Assembly: GCA_902470815.1 (NCBI GenBank)
Contig: CABRHS010000015.1
Location: forward strand, 1-47,060
Length of the DNA: 47,060 bases
Reading direction: 5' to 3'
From: an uncultured Collinsella sp.
GTDB lineage: Bacteria > Actinomycetota > Coriobacteriia > Coriobacteriales > Coriobacteriaceae
Shown here: piece by piece, positions 7,884 through 16,431 of the stretch
Layout of the letters: each line of letters starts with the position of its first letter
Position numbering within the stretch: the stretch's first letter is position 1
Made by a program: the position numbers and the translations under genes
Notes under the pieces: model-generated
What the model saw: only the letters and a program-made list of their open reading frames with translations
What the model was told of the DNA's origin: nothing
Databases searched by the model: none

Positions 7884-9959
7884 GATATCGTCGTAGGTGG
7901 GAACGGGCCAGTAATCGGCTGCGACGATCTCCTCCATGGCATCGACGGCGGCGCGCAGGTCGGCCATCACCGGCGCGACCTCATGCGCATAGCAATTCGC
8001 CTGCGCCTGGCCCTCCACCAGGGACTCCGCCTTGGCGTGGACCTCGTCCAGGCGCTCGATGGATTCGTTGATGGCGGTGATCCCGTCGCACAGCTCGTTG
8101 AGCGTGGCCTGCTCGAAGGCCATGGCGGCCTCGGCTCCCGCGGCCCGGATGGTCTCGAGGCCCTTGGCAACCTTGGTGGCGTACGCCGTGATCACCGGAC
8201 GGTACGTGCGACGCGCCTCGCGCACCATCGTGGTCGCCTCGATGTTCATGAGCTTGTTGTACTTCTCAAGCTTGACCTCGTAGCGGCACACGGCCTCGGC
8301 CTCGGTGAGAACGCCCATCTCGCTGAAGAGCCTGATGTTCTTCTCCGCTATGAACGCCGGCAGGGCATCGGCGGTGGTGCGGAAATTGCACAGGCCGCGG
8401 GCCTCCGCCTCGCGCTCCCACGCCTCGGAATACCCGTCGCCCGAGAAGAGGATGCGCCGGTGTGCGCGCAGGTGCTCGGCGCAATACGCGAGGGCGGCCT
8501 CCTGGAACTCGTCCTCGGGCGTGCCCTCCAGCGCGTCCGCGAAGTCGCGCAGGGATTCGGCAACGGCGGTGTCGAGCACGGTGTTGGCATCGGAGACGTT
8601 GGCCTCGGAACCCACGGCGCGGAACTCGAACTTGTTGTTGGTGAAGGCGAACGGCGAGGTGCGGTTGCGGTCGGTGTTGTCCTGCTCCAGGTTGGGCAGG
8701 ATCACCGTGCCGAAGGTGAGCGTGTCGGTGGTGGCGTGCACGCTCGCCTCACCGTCCATGATCATCTCCACGACCTCGGTGAGCTGGTCGCCCAAGAAGA
8801 TCGAGACGATTGCCGGCGGCGCCTCGTGGGCGCCCAGGCGATGATCGTTGCCGCAGCTCGCCACACTGGCGCGCAGCAGGTCCTGATACTTGTCGACCGC
8901 CTCGATGACCGCGGTGAGGAAGACAACGAACTGCAGATTTTCCAGCGGCGTGTCGCCGGGCTCGAGCAGGTTCTCCTCGGCGGTGCCGAGCGACCAGTTG
9001 TTGTGCTTGCCCGATCCGTTGATGCCCTCAAAGGGTTTCTCATGCAGCAGGCACACCAAATCGTGACGGCTCGCGATGAGCTTCATCTTCTCCATCATGA
9101 GAAGGTTGTTGTCAACCGAAGCGTTGAGCTCGGAGTAGACGGGCGCGAGCTCGTGCTGGCAGGGGGCCACCTCGTTGTGCTTGGTCTTGGACGGGATGCC
9201 CAGGGCCCACAGCTCGTCGTCGAGGTCCTTCATGTAGGCCGAGACGGTGGGGCGGATGGCCCCGAAGTAGTGCTCCTCGAGCTCCTGCCCCTTGGCCGGG
9301 GCGGCGCCGAACAGCGTGCGACCGCAGATGACGAGGTCGCGGCGCTTGCGGTAGGCCTCTTTCTTGATGAGGAAGTACTCCTGCTCATCGCCCACGTAGG
9401 GCACGACGCGCTTGGGGTGCTTGCCGAACAGGGCGAGGACGCGCTTGGCCTGCTCGTCCAAAACCGTCATGGAGCGCAGAAGCGGGGTCTTCTTGTCGAG
9501 GGCCTCGCCGGTGTAGGAGCAAAACGCCGTGGGGATGCACAGGACGTCGTCCTTGATGAAGGCCGGGCTCGTGGCGTCCCATGCGGTGTAGCCACGGGCC
9601 TCGAACGTGGCGCGCAGGCCGCCGTTGGGGAAGCTCGAGGCGTCGGACTCGCCCTTGACGAGCGACTTGCCGGAGAACTTCGTGATGGCCGTTCCATCGT
9701 GGTTGGGCTCCAGGAAGCTGTCGTGCTTCTCGCTGGTGATGCCCGAAAGCGGCTGGAACCAGTGGGCGTAATGCGTCGCACCCTTCGAGATGGCCCACTC
9801 CTTCATGGCGTGTGCCACGGCGTTGGCCACGTCCAGGTCGAGCGGCTCCCCTCCCTCGATGGTGGCGGCGAGCTTCTTATAGACGTCCTTGGGCAGCCAC
9901 TTCTTCATGACGTCCTCGGAGAAGACCATCGTGCCGAAGCGATCGGTAAGATCGGCCAT
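7869..9959 (-). CDS. glnN: Glutamine synthetase type III (GlnN)
   Basis: ATP-dependent ligase making glutamine from glutamate and ammonium; large (about 700 aa) dodecameric GSIII class of Bacteroides, cyanobacteria and some anaerobes. The deduced protein has 696 aa. It starts MADLTDRFGTMVFSEDVMKK and carries the GSIII signatures HAMKEWAISKGATHYAHWFQPL, EPNHDGTAITKFSGKSLVKG, the substrate loop INGSGKHNNWSLGT and the region DRNRTSPFAFTNNKFEFRAVGS. The C-terminal helical domain typical of the class is complete. The ATG at 9959 follows AAAGGA; in-frame upstream codons would add an atypical tail. It is a standalone unit on the minus strand, with tRNA-Glu immediately downstream. Confidence 0.95.
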   Translation of the reverse strand: MADLTDRFGTMVFSEDVMKKWLPKDVYKKLAATIEGGEPLDLDVANAVAHAMKEWAISKGATHYAHWFQPLSGITSEKHDSFLEPNHDGTAITKFSGKSLVKGESDASSFPNGGLRATFEARGYTAWDATSPAFIKDDVLCIPTAFCSYTGEALDKKTPLLRSMTVLDEQAKRVLALFGKHPKRVVPYVGDEQEYFLIKKEAYRKRRDLVICGRTLFGAAPAKGQELEEHYFGAIRPTVSAYMKDLDDELWALGIPSKTKHNEVAPCQHELAPVYSELNASVDNNLLMMEKMKLIASRHDLVCLLHEKPFEGINGSGKHNNWSLGTAEENLLEPGDTPLENLQFVVFLTAVIEAVDKYQDLLRASVASCGNDHRLGAHEAPPAIVSIFLGDQLTEVVEMIMDGEASVHATTDTLTFGTVILPNLEQDNTDRNRTSPFAFTNNKFEFRAVGSEANVSDANTVLDTAVAESLRDFADALEGTPEDEFQEAALAYCAEHLRAHRRILFSGDGYSEAWEREAEARGLCNFRTTADALPAFIAEKNIRLFSEMGVLTEAEAVCRYEVKLEKYNKLMNIEATTMVREARRTYRPVITAYATKVAKGLETIRAAGAEAAMAFEQATLNELCDGITAINESIERLDEVHAKAESLVEGQAQANCYAHEVAPVMADLRAAVDAMEEIVAADYWPVPTYDDILFYV

Positions 9960-10070
9960 ACCGTTCCTTTCGAATAGGAGGCGCGCTCGCGCCATGCATA
10001 TTAAGACTACCTTAGCAGAACGCGCGCCCCGGGCGTCCATGTGGAGCTCGGGGCGCGACGCGGAAATCCG

Positions 10071-11435
10071 CTAGTTCTTGAGCGAGTTCATGGGAGCCGG
10101 GAACCTGCCGCCGCGATGCGCGAAGACCGTGCCCGCATGGCTGTTGACCGGCATGACCGGGGCGCGGCCAAACAACCCGCCGTAGTCGACCGACTCGCCG
10201 ACCCCCTTGCCGATGGCGGGGATGATGCGCACGGCGGTGGTCTTGTTGTTGATGACACCGATAGCCATCTCGTCTGCGATGATGCCGGCGATCGTCTCCA
10301 CATCCGTGTCGCCCGGGACGGCGATCATGTCCAGGCCGACGGAGCACACGCAGGTCATGGCCTCGAGCTTCTCGAGCGACAGGGCCCCGGCCTCGGCGGC
10401 GGCGATCATGCCGGCGTCCTCGGAGACGGGAATGAAGGCGCCGGAGAGGCCACCCACGCTGGAGCTCGCCATGACGCCGCCCTTCTTGACGCAGTCGTTG
10501 AGCAGGGCGAGGGCCGCCGTGGTGCCGGGGCCGCCGCACTGCCCCACGCCGATGACCTCGAGAATGCGCGCCACGGAGTCGCCCACGGCGGGGGTGGGCG
10601 CGAGGCTCAGATCAACGATGCCCTTCTCGACGCCCAGACGACGCGCGGCCTCGCGGCTCATGAGCTCACCGGCGCGCGTGATCTTGAAGGCCGTCTGCTT
10701 GATGCGCTCGGCGACCTGCATCATGTCGGCGTCTGCAGGCAGCTCCTCGAGGGCGGCGGCCATGACGCCCGGACCGGATACGCCGACGTTGATCACGGCG
10801 TCGGCCTCGCCGGAACCATGGACCGCGCCCGCCATGAACGGGGAGTCCTCCACCATGTTGGCGAAACAGACGAACTTGGAGGCGCCCACGCACTCACGGT
10901 CCGCCGTGAGCTTGGCGGCATCGATGATGGTCTGGGCGGCGAGCAACACGGCATCCATATTGATGCCGGCGCGCAAGGTCGCGACGTTGACGCTCGAGCA
11001 CACGCGGCTCGTCTCGGCGAGGGCCCGCGGGATGCAGTTGATGAGGCGGCGATCGGCGTTGCCGATGCCCTTGTGGACCAAGGCGGAGTATCCGCCAAGG
11101 TAATCGATGCCCAGGGTCTCCGCCGCGCGGTCGAGGGCGTGCGCCAAGGGCACGAGGTCCTCGTCCGGACACGCCGAGGCGATCTGCGCAACCGGCGTGA
11201 CCGAGACGCGTTTGTTCACAATCGGGATGCCGTACTCGCGCTCGAGGCCCTCCGCCGTCTCAACTAGATGCTCGGCGGTGCGGGTCACATGGTCGTAGAC
11301 CTTGATGCACATGCGGTTCAGGCTCTCGTCCGCGCAGCCCATGAGCGAGATGCCCATGGTAATGGTTCGGATGTCCAGGTTGTGCTCTGAGACCATGCCG
11401 CGCGTCTCGGCGATCTCCTGGGGCGTGATGGACAT
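10071..11435 (-). CDS. PFL/DUF711 family protein (UPF0210)
   Basis: Conserved protein of 454 aa of the DUF711 (UPF0210) family, related in fold to pyruvate-formate lyase-like proteins but with no established reaction. Typical motifs are LDIRTITMGISLMGCAD, GIGNADRRLINCIPRALAET, VINVGVSGPGVMAAALEE, VGQCGGPGTTAALALLNDC and the C-terminal VNSHAGTVFAHRGGRFPAP. Homologues are usually preceded by a small ACT-domain protein (UPF0237); none is seen here. The ATG at 11435 follows AAAGGAG. A TAGAAT -10 candidate lies at 11483-11488 on the minus strand. Family membership is certain; function is unknown. Confidence 0.88.
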   Translation of the reverse strand: MSITPQEIAETRGMVSEHNLDIRTITMGISLMGCADESLNRMCIKVYDHVTRTAEHLVETAEGLEREYGIPIVNKRVSVTPVAQIASACPDEDLVPLAHALDRAAETLGIDYLGGYSALVHKGIGNADRRLINCIPRALAETSRVCSSVNVATLRAGINMDAVLLAAQTIIDAAKLTADRECVGASKFVCFANMVEDSPFMAGAVHGSGEADAVINVGVSGPGVMAAALEELPADADMMQVAERIKQTAFKITRAGELMSREAARRLGVEKGIVDLSLAPTPAVGDSVARILEVIGVGQCGGPGTTAALALLNDCVKKGGVMASSSVGGLSGAFIPVSEDAGMIAAAEAGALSLEKLEAMTCVCSVGLDMIAVPGDTDVETIAGIIADEMAIGVINNKTTAVRIIPAIGKGVGESVDYGGLFGRAPVMPVNSHAGTVFAHRGGRFPAPMNSLKN

Positions 11436-11568
11436 GGCGGCTCCTTTGCGACTCGTTCGTACGGCATTTTTGCTTGCCCACCATTCTAACGTGCGCCCTC
11501 GCCCCCGTGCGTTCCCAAGCCGGGGCACCATAAGAAGTCACGAGCGCGAAACACGGCGACGGCGCATG

Positions 11569-11597
11569 CGGGCCTTCCCGCATGGCGGGAAGGCCCG
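11569..11597. terminator. Perfect 13-bp hairpin between PFL and yhbY genes
   Basis: The arms at 11569-11581 and 11585-11597 are exact reverse complements with an ATG loop. No T tract follows on either strand, so it may be a Rho-type, processing or regulatory hairpin rather than a classical terminator. It lies between two divergent genes, in the leader region before the yhbY promoter. Confidence 0.5.
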
Positions 11598-11631
11598 AGC
11601 AGCCATCCGAGTGGTCATCATATGCAAAGGC

Positions 11632-11660
11632 TTGTTAGCCCCTTCGCTGTGCGGTATCGT
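11632..11660 (+). promoter_or_regulatory. Putative yhbY promoter
   Basis: TTGTTA (11632-11637), a 17-bp spacer and TATCGT (11655-11660) lie 40 bases upstream of the yhbY start codon. Confidence 0.45.
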
Positions 11661-11700
11661 TGACCTGCAAAAATCAGCCCCGCAGAAAGCGAGTAGACAC

Positions 11701-12000
11701 ATGGCTCTCACCGGCAAGCAGGTCCGCCAGCTCCGCGCCCTCGCGCACCACCTCAACCCCGTCGTCCTCATAGGCAAGGCCGATGTCACCGACGCCATCG
11801 CCAAGCAGGCGGACGAGGCGCTCGAGGCCCGTGAGCTCATCAAGTGCGGCGTGCAGGACGGCAGCCTGCTCTCCTGCCGCGAGGCCGCCGAGCAGCTCGC
11901 CGAGCGCGTCGGGGCCGAGGTCGTCCAGGTCATCGGGCATCGCTTTGCCCTGTACCGCGCCAGCAGCCGCAAGGACATCGAGCACATCAAGCTGGACTAG
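11701..12000 (+). CDS. yhbY: YhbY-type CRM-domain RNA-binding protein
   Basis: Small single-domain CRM protein of 99 aa that associates with pre-50S ribosomal particles in other bacteria. It starts MALTGKQVRQLRALAHHLNP, then VVLIGKADVTDAIAKQADEA, with the GKxG-like surface loop, then ELIKCGVQDG and VQVIGHRFALYRASSRKD, as in the family. The ATG at 11701 gives exactly the expected N-terminus. The ribosome binding site (GAAAGCGAG) is weak. The gene stands alone between a 13-bp hairpin and a convergent regulator gene 28 bp downstream. Confidence 0.9.
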   Translation: MALTGKQVRQLRALAHHLNPVVLIGKADVTDAIAKQADEALEARELIKCGVQDGSLLSCREAAEQLAERVGAEVVQVIGHRFALYRASSRKDIEHIKLD

Positions 12001-12028
12001 CGCCCGCCCCGCCCGGTCGCGCACCGCG

Positions 12029-15000
12029 TCAGGCCAGGAGCACCTCCCTCCCCTCCTTGCGCAGGATCTCCTCGTACGCCATCCGGGTCTCCTTCTCGGG
12101 GAGCGCGTGGAGCTCGCGCTCGAGCACGTGCACATGCCCCGTGTAGAGCTCCACGACCTCGCGCCGGCGCCCGCTCATGTCGTAGATGTGCATGGCGGCC
12201 CTGATCACGTCCTCCCGCAAGGGTGATTGCCGCAGCGCCGCCTCCACGAGCCACGAGGCGACCGGCAGGTCGTCCATCTCCAGCGCGGCGCCTATCCCCC
12301 TCATCATGCAGTCGACAAATTTGGTCTGGTAAACGTGCCGTTGATGCGCGTAATACTCCGTGTCGCCCACATTGGGCACGTACAGAGGGCCCGTGTAGAT
12401 CTCATCGAGCCTCAGGCACGCGTCGACGAGCTGTCGCCCCGTCGTCCCCGTTCTCCTGAGCAGGATGTCGCGGGCGAGGGCGTCGAACCTCATGGTGTCC
12501 GACACGACGTATTCCGTGTTGATAGCGACGCCCTCCCCTTGCGCCAGCACATACTGCGGCCCCTCCGCGCACTGGCCGAATGCCGACCGCAGCGAGGTGA
12601 GGCCCGCGTACACCGCCTCTCGCGCATGCAGGTAGTCCTTGTCCGGCCAGATCTCGTCCCCCAATTCCCTGCGACTGACGAACGCGCCGTCCGCCAAGAC
12701 GAGCCTTGCGGCGATGACGCACGCCTTGCGCCTGCGCCAGGCGGCGTCGGTCACCACGTGCCCACCGCGCTCCACCTGAAAGCCCCCGAACAGGCTCACG
12801 TTCACCTGGGCGAGCAGCATGTCAGCGTCGCGCATCCCCACCCGCTGGGGAGCCGGCTCCAATCCCCCGTCCACCAGCGACAGGCCGTTTCCCATCAGGT
12901 AATCGCGCGGCAGCAAGCGGTCCATCGCCGCGACCTTGTCGCCCAGAAGCGCAAGCGCCTGCTTTGCAAACGCCATGAAGCCCCGGATGAACAGCGCGTC
13001 CTTGTTGAGCGAACACCACGCGCCGAGCTCTGACGTCCTCCGCGCGGCGGCGAGTTTGAGCGCGACCGTCCACGCATCGACGGGATGCTCCGCGGCCCCC
13101 GAGAGATCGAGCATGTTCGCCTCCTCGTCGAGCGACATGCGCGACGTCGAGCACACGTGCGCACAGCATTCGAGCATGCGGGCCCATGACACGATCACCC
13201 ACTGGCCCTCTTCCGCGAGCTTGAGAACCTGCCGCGCGCGGAACAGCGCGTTCGTGCACTGCCCCGTCTCCATGGCCTGCCAACCCTCTCCGACCAGGCA
13301 GAACAGCTGCATGGGGAAGTCCGACATCCGCACGGACAGCGTGCCCTCGTCGACGAACGCCCTCTCGTCGGTGACGGGCAGCCCGGAAAGCAGCCTGCAC
13401 GTCGCTGCGACCATGCGCACATGCGTAGCGATGGGCGTCAGCCGGCGCTCGAGCAGGCGGCGCACCATCTCCCGCATCTTCTCGTCGCACGACCGAACAT
13501 CGCCCGCGTCCCCGCACATCGCATCGATGAGAGCTCGATCGCAGGCCAGGAGCACCTTTGGAACGGAGACGCCGTCGCCGACGAGCGCGTCGAAACCCTG
13601 CACGCATGCATCGAGCTCGAGTGCCCCGCTTCCGCCGATGAGCTCGCCGCACACCCTGCCGTGCATCCTGAGCTCCCGCGCCGCGGCGGTCTCCCGACCC
13701 TTCACGTACGACGGGGAGACCTCGGGCAGGCCAATGCCGCTGCACCCTGGCCACAATCCGACCAGCGCCTCCGCCTCCGTCCAGGACCCCGGGTCTATCT
13801 GCCCCTCGATCTCGCGAGAGCGGCGCCTGAGCTCAGCACTCAGGGCGCGGGCCACGCGCAGCTCACCGCTCGCCATTGCCGCCAGGTAGATCGCCAATAT
13901 GCTTCCCACGGGCATCGCCGCGGACGTCACATCCCCCACGACCTCCATCATCTTCCTCACGAAGGAGATGTTGCCACTCAGCGCGAAGGCCGACGGGTAC
14001 TCGGCAAGCACGCCGAGCGCATCCTCGGGTCGCTCCATCATCTCGGTGACGCCCACCGCCGCATCGACGTTGCCCACGGCCATGAGGACCTTGATGGCCC
14101 GCGCCGCGAACAGCGGGCGGGCGCGGACAACCTCCCGCCTCAGCGCCTCCATCGCGTGCCCATGACGCGCGATGCATCGGTACGTGCCGTGCTCGACGTC
14201 CACGCCGAATATCGGGTACTCGCGCGCGAGCCGCGACCACGTCTGTGTCCGCACGCGCATGCCGACCCGTTCGAAGTCGCGCAGCAGCCCGCTTCCCGTG
14301 AGAAGAAGCAGGCATGCCGTGCGGTACAGGGCGTCCCGCTCTCCCCTCAACTCCTGCAATGCCGCTCGGTACAGGGATGCGGCCGACTCGGAGAAAGCCT
14401 CCACCCCCACTTGCCTGCCGTCCACCACGCTCAGCATGGCCACCAACCCGGGCACCCCCTGGGTGAGCTCATATACGTCCAGTTCACCGGATATGCCGAG
14501 CATGGTCGCCCAATCCGAGAATTCCTTGGGGCGCACGAGCAGCGCCTGGGGGCCGACCTTATACGCATCGCCCATGTGCTGGACGAACGCCCGGTTCGAA
14601 GGACGGCAGGCCACCATGAGTTCAAAGCCCTTTTCATGCAGCGCGCGAATTCGGTCGGCGAACCCCCGTATCGCCGTCTCGCGCAGCGTGGGGAGGTTGT
14701 CGATGGCAATCAGGGGGCGCATGCGGGGCTCCAACCTGCCCTCGAGATCCCCGAGCAGCTCATACAAGCGCTCCGCGTCCATTCCCGCCGCATCCACGAT
14801 GCGCGCCACGCCCCTCTCGGCATCCGATTGGACCTCGCTCACGCGCTGCGCGAGCAGCGTCGTTTTGCCGAACCCATCGGGCGCCGTCACGAGCGTCGCG
14901 ATCGCGTCCCGCGCGTGCAGCCCGATCTCTCGCAAGATCCTGGTGCGTCGGACCGCCCTTCTCAACCTCAGACGGTCATCCGGGACGCGGTCGTGCATAA

Positions 15001-15064
15001 TATCACGCCCCTCCCGACCGTCCTCTCGATCGAATTTCGATCCACTCTCCCTATTCCGTGCCAT
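12029..15064 (-). CDS. Large NTPase regulator with C-terminal winged helix and BTAD
   Basis: Transcriptional regulator of 1011 aa in the MalT/SARP-like STAND group. N-terminal P-loop NTPase: Walker A APDGFGKTTLL with K67, and a Walker B-like PLIAIDNLP further on. A long helical TPR-like middle follows. Near residue 752 an OmpR-type winged helix begins (VSLFGGFQVERGG, then WRRRKACVIAARLVLADG), followed by a BTAD-like helical domain to the end. SARPs normally carry this DNA-binding/BTAD module at the N-terminus; here the order is reversed. AGGAGGGGG precedes the ATG. It lies next to a LysR gene and a decarboxylase, which are possible but unproven targets. Confidence 0.8.
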   Translation of the reverse strand: MARNRESGSKFDREDGREGRDIMHDRVPDDRLRLRRAVRRTRILREIGLHARDAIATLVTAPDGFGKTTLLAQRVSEVQSDAERGVARIVDAAGMDAERLYELLGDLEGRLEPRMRPLIAIDNLPTLRETAIRGFADRIRALHEKGFELMVACRPSNRAFVQHMGDAYKVGPQALLVRPKEFSDWATMLGISGELDVYELTQGVPGLVAMLSVVDGRQVGVEAFSESAASLYRAALQELRGERDALYRTACLLLLTGSGLLRDFERVGMRVRTQTWSRLAREYPIFGVDVEHGTYRCIARHGHAMEALRREVVRARPLFAARAIKVLMAVGNVDAAVGVTEMMERPEDALGVLAEYPSAFALSGNISFVRKMMEVVGDVTSAAMPVGSILAIYLAAMASGELRVARALSAELRRRSREIEGQIDPGSWTEAEALVGLWPGCSGIGLPEVSPSYVKGRETAAARELRMHGRVCGELIGGSGALELDACVQGFDALVGDGVSVPKVLLACDRALIDAMCGDAGDVRSCDEKMREMVRRLLERRLTPIATHVRMVAATCRLLSGLPVTDERAFVDEGTLSVRMSDFPMQLFCLVGEGWQAMETGQCTNALFRARQVLKLAEEGQWVIVSWARMLECCAHVCSTSRMSLDEEANMLDLSGAAEHPVDAWTVALKLAAARRTSELGAWCSLNKDALFIRGFMAFAKQALALLGDKVAAMDRLLPRDYLMGNGLSLVDGGLEPAPQRVGMRDADMLLAQVNVSLFGGFQVERGGHVVTDAAWRRRKACVIAARLVLADGAFVSRRELGDEIWPDKDYLHAREAVYAGLTSLRSAFGQCAEGPQYVLAQGEGVAINTEYVVSDTMRFDALARDILLRRTGTTGRQLVDACLRLDEIYTGPLYVPNVGDTEYYAHQRHVYQTKFVDCMMRGIGAALEMDDLPVASWLVEAALRQSPLREDVIRAAMHIYDMSGRRREVVELYTGHVHVLERELHALPEKETRMAYEEILRKEGREVLLA

Positions 15065-15422
15065 TTGCAGCCCCCTCCTCTATCTGCCGTGCAGGAACCA
15101 CGGTACGAGAAATGAATGGCGCGGCGGCAATTGATTCCTACTCGCTTGTTCGCCGTGTCAGATATGCGCCAGGCAACCCAAGGTCCGATGTCAGGCCCCC
15201 TCCCACCCTCGGTGCCATCATGCGGATATCGCGCGAGAACATCCTCGTGCTCTTCCCCAGCTAGTGCGCGAGACCAACCTTACGACAAGATATTTTTTAG
15301 CACCCTGTGTATTCCGTAAGTGTTGATATATGGCATTTAAACGGTCCCAAAGAGGGCGCGCATTGTCAGATTCATGCATATCTTTTCGATAAGGTGTGGA
15401 TAATATGCGACAGTAAGCGCAA
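15065..15422. other. 358-bp gap between two minus-strand regulators; AT-rich in its second half
   Basis: No gene is seen. From about 15285 to 15420 the sequence is far more AT-rich than its surroundings, including a run of six T. It probably holds the promoter of the 1011-aa regulator. Candidate -10 hexamers are visible on both strands, but none has a clear -35. Confidence 0.5.
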
Positions 15423-16334
15423 TTACCGAGAAAAGTATGCTCTCGTTGTCTCGATGAACTCCGCGAGATGCGGCGCCACCCACTTGCGCGCATGTCGCAG
15501 CATCTGGGTCTCCATCGTCACCTCGGGCAGGTCCGCGCGCACCTCCACCAGCGTTCCGGCAGCCAATTCGCGCGCCGCTGAAAACCTCGGAACGAACGTC
15601 GCCCCCACGCCGCGCTCGGCCAAGTGCACAAGGGTCTCGGTGTTGCCTGCCTCCACCAGGGGCTCGATCGCCACATCCCGATCGGCGAGCAGGCGGTCGA
15701 GCTCAAGCCGGTAACTCTCCCCGCGCTCCGTGAGGACGAAGGGCATCAACGCCAGGTCGGCGGCCGCGAGCGGCGCATCCGGTTCGACGCCCCACTCCCG
15801 CAGAAACGTCGGAGACGCCAGGAACGCCACCCGCTCTTCCCTCAGGACCTCACAGTCGATCCCGCCCAGACAGACATGCCGCTCCATGGTGAGCAGAAGG
15901 TCTATGGCATTGCTCGCGAGCCCCGCCACCATGTCCTCGCGGCGGTCGGTCAAAACGATCACCTGCACATGGGGGCAGCGCTCGTGAAACTCTATAAGGA
16001 GATCGGGGAGCAGCGCCGTCGAGACGGATTCGACGCTGCCCAGCCGTATGGCGCCCCGCACGTCCTTGGGTCCCTCCCCGCCGAGCGAGGCTGCGTCGCG
16101 CGCCGAACGCACCGCGCCCATGACCTCATTGGCGTGAAATGCGAACGCCCGACCGGGGTCCGTGAGCCGGACGCCCCGTGACGCCCGGTCGAACAGGCGA
16201 ACGCCCAGCTCGTTCTCGAGCTGCCTGATCTGGACCGTCACCGCCGACTGGGAATACCCCAGGCGCTCAGCCGCCTTGGAAAAGGTGCCGTACTCGACGA
16301 TGGATAGGAATGTCTCGATGTTCCGCAGCTCCAC
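15423..16334 (-). CDS. LysR family transcriptional regulator
   Basis: Regulator of 303 aa. The N-terminal winged helix-turn-helix starts MELRNIETFLSIVEYGTF, with recognition region SKAAERLGYSQSAVTVQIRQ (residues about 19-38), then the standard LENELGVRLFDR. The effector-binding domain spans about residues 90-295 (AIRLGSVESVSTALLPDLL to GVGATFVPRF). It is transcribed divergently from the decarboxylase gene across about 100 bp that contain an 8-bp inverted repeat. By the usual LysR logic it most likely controls that decarboxylase and itself. The effector is not predictable from sequence. Confidence 0.93.
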   Translation of the reverse strand: MELRNIETFLSIVEYGTFSKAAERLGYSQSAVTVQIRQLENELGVRLFDRASRGVRLTDPGRAFAFHANEVMGAVRSARDAASLGGEGPKDVRGAIRLGSVESVSTALLPDLLIEFHERCPHVQVIVLTDRREDMVAGLASNAIDLLLTMERHVCLGGIDCEVLREERVAFLASPTFLREWGVEPDAPLAAADLALMPFVLTERGESYRLELDRLLADRDVAIEPLVEAGNTETLVHLAERGVGATFVPRFSAARELAAGTLVEVRADLPEVTMETQMLRHARKWVAPHLAEFIETTRAYFSR

Positions 16335-16356
16335 GGGCAGTCACCCATTACTAATT

Positions 16357-16381
16357 TTCAATTAGCGATTAGATAATTGAA
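16357..16381. promoter_or_regulatory. Putative LysR operator and decarboxylase promoter region
   Basis: TTCAATTA (16357-16364), 9 bases, TAATTGAA (16374-16381): a perfect 8-bp inverted repeat of LysR type. A second palindrome, CTAATT-TTC-AATTAG (16351-16365), overlaps it. A TATACA -10 candidate for the decarboxylase follows at 16383-16388 with no good -35, as expected for an activator-dependent promoter. Confidence 0.6.
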
Positions 16382-16431
16382 TTATACATATGTCTTCAGC
16401 CATGGGACCATATCCCGAGATCAGGAACCAT

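Noticed and set aside
7983..9977. 664-codon plus-strand frame opposite glutamine synthetase
   Set aside because: Mirror of a GC-rich gene in another frame: Val/Leu/Gly/Arg-rich with no recognisable motif, while the minus strand encodes an intact GSIII.
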